A DNA stretch of 64,000 bases from Phytophthora quininea. Taxonomy: Eukaryota > Oomycota > Peronosporomycetes > Peronosporales > Peronosporaceae. Positions 60,561-64,000 of the stretch are shown here, piece by piece (the first letter of the stretch is position 1; each line of letters begins with the position of its first letter). Under the pieces are notes generated by a model. It searched no databases. It was given only the letters and a program-made list of their open reading frames with translations, and had not been told where the DNA came from. Location of the stretch: the NCBI GenBank assembly GCA_011947345.1, contig JAAVTG010000567.1:62001-126000 (forward strand), in the 5' to 3' direction. A program made the translations under genes and the position numbers.

Positions 60561-61520
60561 ATGAACCGCATCGAGGACCACATCAAGCACAGTGGCAAGG
60601 GTGTTACGCGCCAGACACGCTGCGTGCACTGCGACAAGCTGTTCACCTCCAGGAGCAAGGGCCGGTGGAGGCAGCACATGCGCCGCTGTCCTCGCCTGGC
60701 GCTGGAAGACCAACAGCTCTTCGAGAGTGGGGACCAACGGGTTTCTGGACGGTCGAGGGGTTGTCGGAGACAGAGGAAGCAGAGGAGGAGGAAGAAGTGG
60801 TTACTGTTGTGACAGAGGCCAGCACGCAGGAACCGATAGAGAGAGCTTCTGGCCAACCTGCAGAGACTTCCTTCCTTGCAACGCGGGATGAAGACGCGGC
60901 TGCTGCTGCAGCGGTTCTAGAAGAAGAGACCGCCGAAAGCACCGAAGTGTTGCTGATCCACGGGCCCTGCAGCTTCGTACAGGATCGGTGGACATGGTAC
61001 GGCGCCATGCAGAAGCCGCGATGAAGTAAGCTGACTGGGAGTTTGTAGTGAGGATGTCAGCAAGGCCGATCTGCTGGGTGAAATTCGGATGTCGGCTGTG
61101 GAAGCAGATGTGCTGTTGACTGCACGCGAATCCAACCACGAAGGCACCATCCTCGACTGGCTGCTCAATGCGAGAGAAAGCGAGGTCATTGTGCTGTGTT
61201 GGGTCGGTAGGTCGTTTGTCTTCCGTCTCTTGCTAGTGGGTCATTGAACTCAGCAATTTGACTTGTCAGGATCTCTATCGCAGTCGCCACTCGTCCTACG
61301 CGCGCTGGAACTCGTCAAGAACAGCGTCATTGTTGTTAGTCCGAATGGGGTGGAGCACGGCAAGCTCCCGCCGACGGCTGTGGGGGTGATGACAGGTGCG
61401 CGTTTACTTGCGTTTCGCATTGCTTGCATCTAAGGCTTGTTGTACTTTACAGGTTTTGGACTGCAATCTATTGGACTAGCGTTCTTGGCAGCGAAGAATC
61501 TCAGCGCTGTGCGGCAGTAA
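60561..61520 (+). CDS. BED-type zinc-finger protein with unknown C-terminal domain
   Basis: ATG 60561 (MNRIEDHIKHSGKGVTRQTR) leads to a BED-like finger CVHCDKLFTSRS..HMRRC. A frame break near 60735 is followed by a very acidic segment (SETEEAEEEEEVVTVVTEAS). Three short introns then fit in phase: GTACGG..TTTGTAG (52 bp, near 60995-61046), GTAGGT..CTTGTCAG, and GTGCGC..TTTACAG. They join EDVSKADLLGEIRMSAVEAD, TILDWLLNARESEVIVLCWV, SLSQSPLVLRALELVKNSVI and GFGLQSIGLAFLAAKNLSAV to a stop at 61520. The C-terminal half is ordered but unrecognised. Splice phases support one gene. Confidence 0.6.
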
Positions 61521-64000
61521 CCGGTCATCGCGATTCCAATGATGAACTGTTCAATCTCGGACCGGCAGAAGCGGCAAAAGCATGAGTCCATGACTTCCGA
61601 CGGAAGAGCTTTACCAGACGAGGCTTTGATGAACAGCGAGGTTTCCTCCAACGGTAAAAAGCTCGAATGAGATTGGCTATCAAGTTGAAGCCTGTGGTAA
61701 GTAGACGAAAATGCTGCTTGGTGTCGATCTCTTGATGGCTAGCGGCGCATTCGCTTCAATCTAAGAGTGTTTGGAGCTGCTAACGAAGACGCCGGGGATA
61801 TTGTTGACAGAGCACCAAGATACGTGGCTAGCCACCAGAGGTTCGGATTAGCGAAACAAAATCGTGTGTTAGGATTATTGATGCAAGTACTGCTACTGTT
61901 ATTAATATACCACGATACTTTGAGGAATTGAGAGCCCCTGCAGTAGTGATAGTAGTAGTACAATTTGTATTAATACTTCGATGATACTTTGGGCAAACTA
62001 GCAGTGAAACGTCTGAAGAAGCTGTTTCGGAGACGAGGATCAAGAACCTGTGATTTTAGCAGTGAAGACTTGTCAGGTGTTTGTGATACAAGAATGTATA
62101 CAGGCGACCTCGGACCAGCTGTGGTTCGTGTAAATGTGCTGGACGACTGCGATGTACAAATGGGAGAAGCGTGGCAAGCTCCAGGTCCATGAAGACACCA
62201 CACATTTCAGTTGGTCCAGTCAGTCCACACAAACCAGCCAGGCATCGTTTACAATAATGGATAAGTGTGGGTAAAGATTATAGAGCCTGTAATCTTGGCA
62301 ACAGAGACTTGTCAGGTGTTTGTGACACAAGAACATATTCAGGCGAGCTCGAACTGGCCACGCCTCGTATAAATGCACTGAATGGCTGCCCAGAGATGGT
62401 GTGCAACATCTAATAAGTTACACTATAGCTAATTACTTCAAACTCGCCTGTTCTCAAAGTGACTTCCGATTGCTTGGTTTGTTGCTCCGATTCCTGATTA
62501 GGATTTTGCATTTCAACTACTAGGGGTTCCAAAAGAGACAAGTTTCCGTTGCCTATTCACATCTCATTATTAATTCACCTTTAAAGGTCCCAACTGATAG
62601 GAATTTGTGTCGTGCGAGGCCCTGGGCACGTAGATCACCTCCCTGCTCGGCCTAATGAATTGGACTTACAAAGTATTATCAAGAGTAGTAGATGTAATAC
62701 AAACAAGTGTATCAATATTAGTGATATTAATGCAAACACTTTATACAACTGTGCTCGTATTTAATATTATTATTTTAAAGTATTGTATTTGTATTGTATT
62801 ACTGAATAATACAATACTCCGAACCTCTGCTCGCCACGGCCTCGTTTCGTCACCAGCGAATTGCTGCAAGGCCCGCACTCATCGCCGCTCGTCTTGCGAG
62901 CAGCGTCTGGCCGATGACACTCAGCGGTTCTATGCCGACTGACACGCGCTTTTATAGCAAGCTCTTGAGCGCGGATGCAAGAGCTTGCGTCACCTCTCCT
63001 GACACGTCGCGTTCACCGCAAAGCTAAGGCCAAAAATTGCCGACCATCTTAGCAAACCATCCTCCGCCGCGCTGCAGCTCGCGCCGAACTTCGAGCAAGC
63101 AGTCCGCATGAAGCTGTAGTAGACGAATGGATGTCCATTCAAACCGCCGTTGCAGCAGTCAAGCCGCGGAGGATGCGACCGACACCGTTTGACGACCAAA
63201 CTGAAGCAGACGCAGCTTGGATCGCCAACGTGAGGCCACCTGCAGGTGTCGACGGATGTTTGTCGGCGTGAAACATGCGCCAGGGCATCGCATCGTGCTG
63301 CTCGTCAAATCCCGAGTGGCACGCAGTCAGGGAGCCTCGACGTTTTTAGTCACTGCTGGCGAAGGCACCATGCTGCAGCCTCGCATCTGCTGCCTTGCTT
63401 GATACTTTTCGGGCAGCAGGATTGACTGGCTTGGGCTGCCGAGACGGCATCGTGTGGTGGTGGCGGCTAGGCACTTCACTGCGCGTTTCCGCTTGGTTGC
63501 GCCTCCAAGCACCAAGAGCGTGTGGTCGTCAACACTCCAAGAGCCGAGCCAGATCGGATGGATCTCCAAGCGGCACAGCTCAAATCGGTCTCCAGCACGA
63601 TGCAGACTGTCCTCGCCGTCTGGCAAGTGCAGTGCAATGATGCAAAACACGCGGCCAGTCGCTTTGACTGGTGCTGCCATTCCGCTGCAAGTGAAGGTCT
63701 TCTTCAACATGGCCTTCTTTCCAAACTGGGTCATGAATCTCTCAACCGTCCATCAAACCTCCATCGACATGCTCGTGTTTCTCCACAACGTCCTCCACAC
63801 TTTATCTCCTGCAGCAGACAAGATTCCTCGCAGGCATTTCGCCAAACGATTTCCGCGCCATGTCATATGCAAAACCGGATTGGTGTGGCAGTCGGGGCAG
63901 CCGTTACCGACGTTTATAGCGCGCCAAACGTCGCGGGGTGGCATCCGCACATTCCAATTTGCTCCAACCCGCTCAAGCACCCAGCAGTCGCCAAGCAGAC
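61521..64000. other. Gene-poor stretch with degenerate repeats
   Basis: No convincing gene. Frames at 63327-63734 and 63753-63980 (minus) and on the plus strand 63,600-63,990 are short and compete with each other. There is an AT-rich stretch at about 62660-62820 and a pair of degenerate direct repeats (listed separately). No tRNA, rRNA or transposon ends seen. Confidence 0.5.
62045..62400. repeat. Two degenerate direct repeats of about 118 bp
   Basis: 62045-62165 and 62284-62400 align over their length (shared core ACTTGTCAGGTGTTTGTGA), about 240 bp apart, with many substitutions. Possibly the remains of an old dispersed repeat. Confidence 0.7.

Noticed and set aside
1..64000. CRISPR arrays, tRNA or rRNA genes
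   Set aside because: No regularly spaced repeats with unique spacers and no tRNA-like cloverleaf or rRNA sequence noticed.

Overview
The window looks like a gene-rich piece of an oomycete genome, most likely Phytophthora or a close relative. Evidence: short introns of about 50-80 bp with GT..AG ends, closely packed genes on both strands, a Crinkler-like (CRN) effector gene, a secreted phospholipase D-like protein, a ciliary CFAP77 homologue (flagellate zoospores), and a TOS1-like wall protein. The genus is inferred; no rRNA or other marker is present.

Layout. 0.4-3.4 kb: a possible truncated secreted-protein exon, then a Fanzor/TnpB-like RuvC nuclease locus. 3.4-11.6 kb: five same-strand genes for single-pass membrane proteins, four with two thioredoxin-like domains and one with rhodanese domains. 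11.7-25.6 kb: PX protein, PPR-SMR protein, SDR, CENP-B-type HTH protein, PLD-like protein, glucosidase II beta, CFAP77, NIFK-like RNA-binding protein, F-box-like and small membrane proteins. 25.9-35 kb: XRN2-like exonuclease, a PDZ/AT-hook/UBA protein, SDF2-like MIR protein, a second Fanzor C-terminal fragment, and an SDR paralogue. 35.5-43.2 kb: a mobile-element island with a hAT remnant, a complete Merlin/IS1595-type transposon (65-bp TIRs, 8-bp TSD) and a young complete Copia element (346-bp LTRs, 5-bp TSD). 43.4-45.3 kb: CRN-like gene. 45.4-55.6 kb: DBP10 helicase, aspartate carbamoyltransferase, RING protein, a CENP-B-HTH + M20 amidohydrolase fusion, a BED-finger + dCMP deaminase fusion, TOS1-like protein. 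56.6-60.5 kb: three aldo-keto reductase copies in a partly palindromic cluster. 60.6-61.5 kb: another BED-finger protein. 61.5-64 kb: no gene recognised.

Two themes stand out. First, there are two RuvC/zinc-ribbon nuclease loci of the Fanzor type, each followed by a pair of short perfect hairpins and each ending just upstream of a host gene in the same orientation. Second, DNA-binding zinc-finger or HTH modules lie directly upstream of, and probably in frame with, metabolic enzyme domains.

Caution on reading frames. Almost every long gene is interrupted by one or more single-base frame breaks, and most are explained by one base missing from a short homopolymer run. They occur even in genes expected to be essential (aspartate carbamoyltransferase, XRN2, DBP10). 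I therefore read most of them as sequence errors, and I give gene spans across the breaks instead of calling everything a pseudogene.
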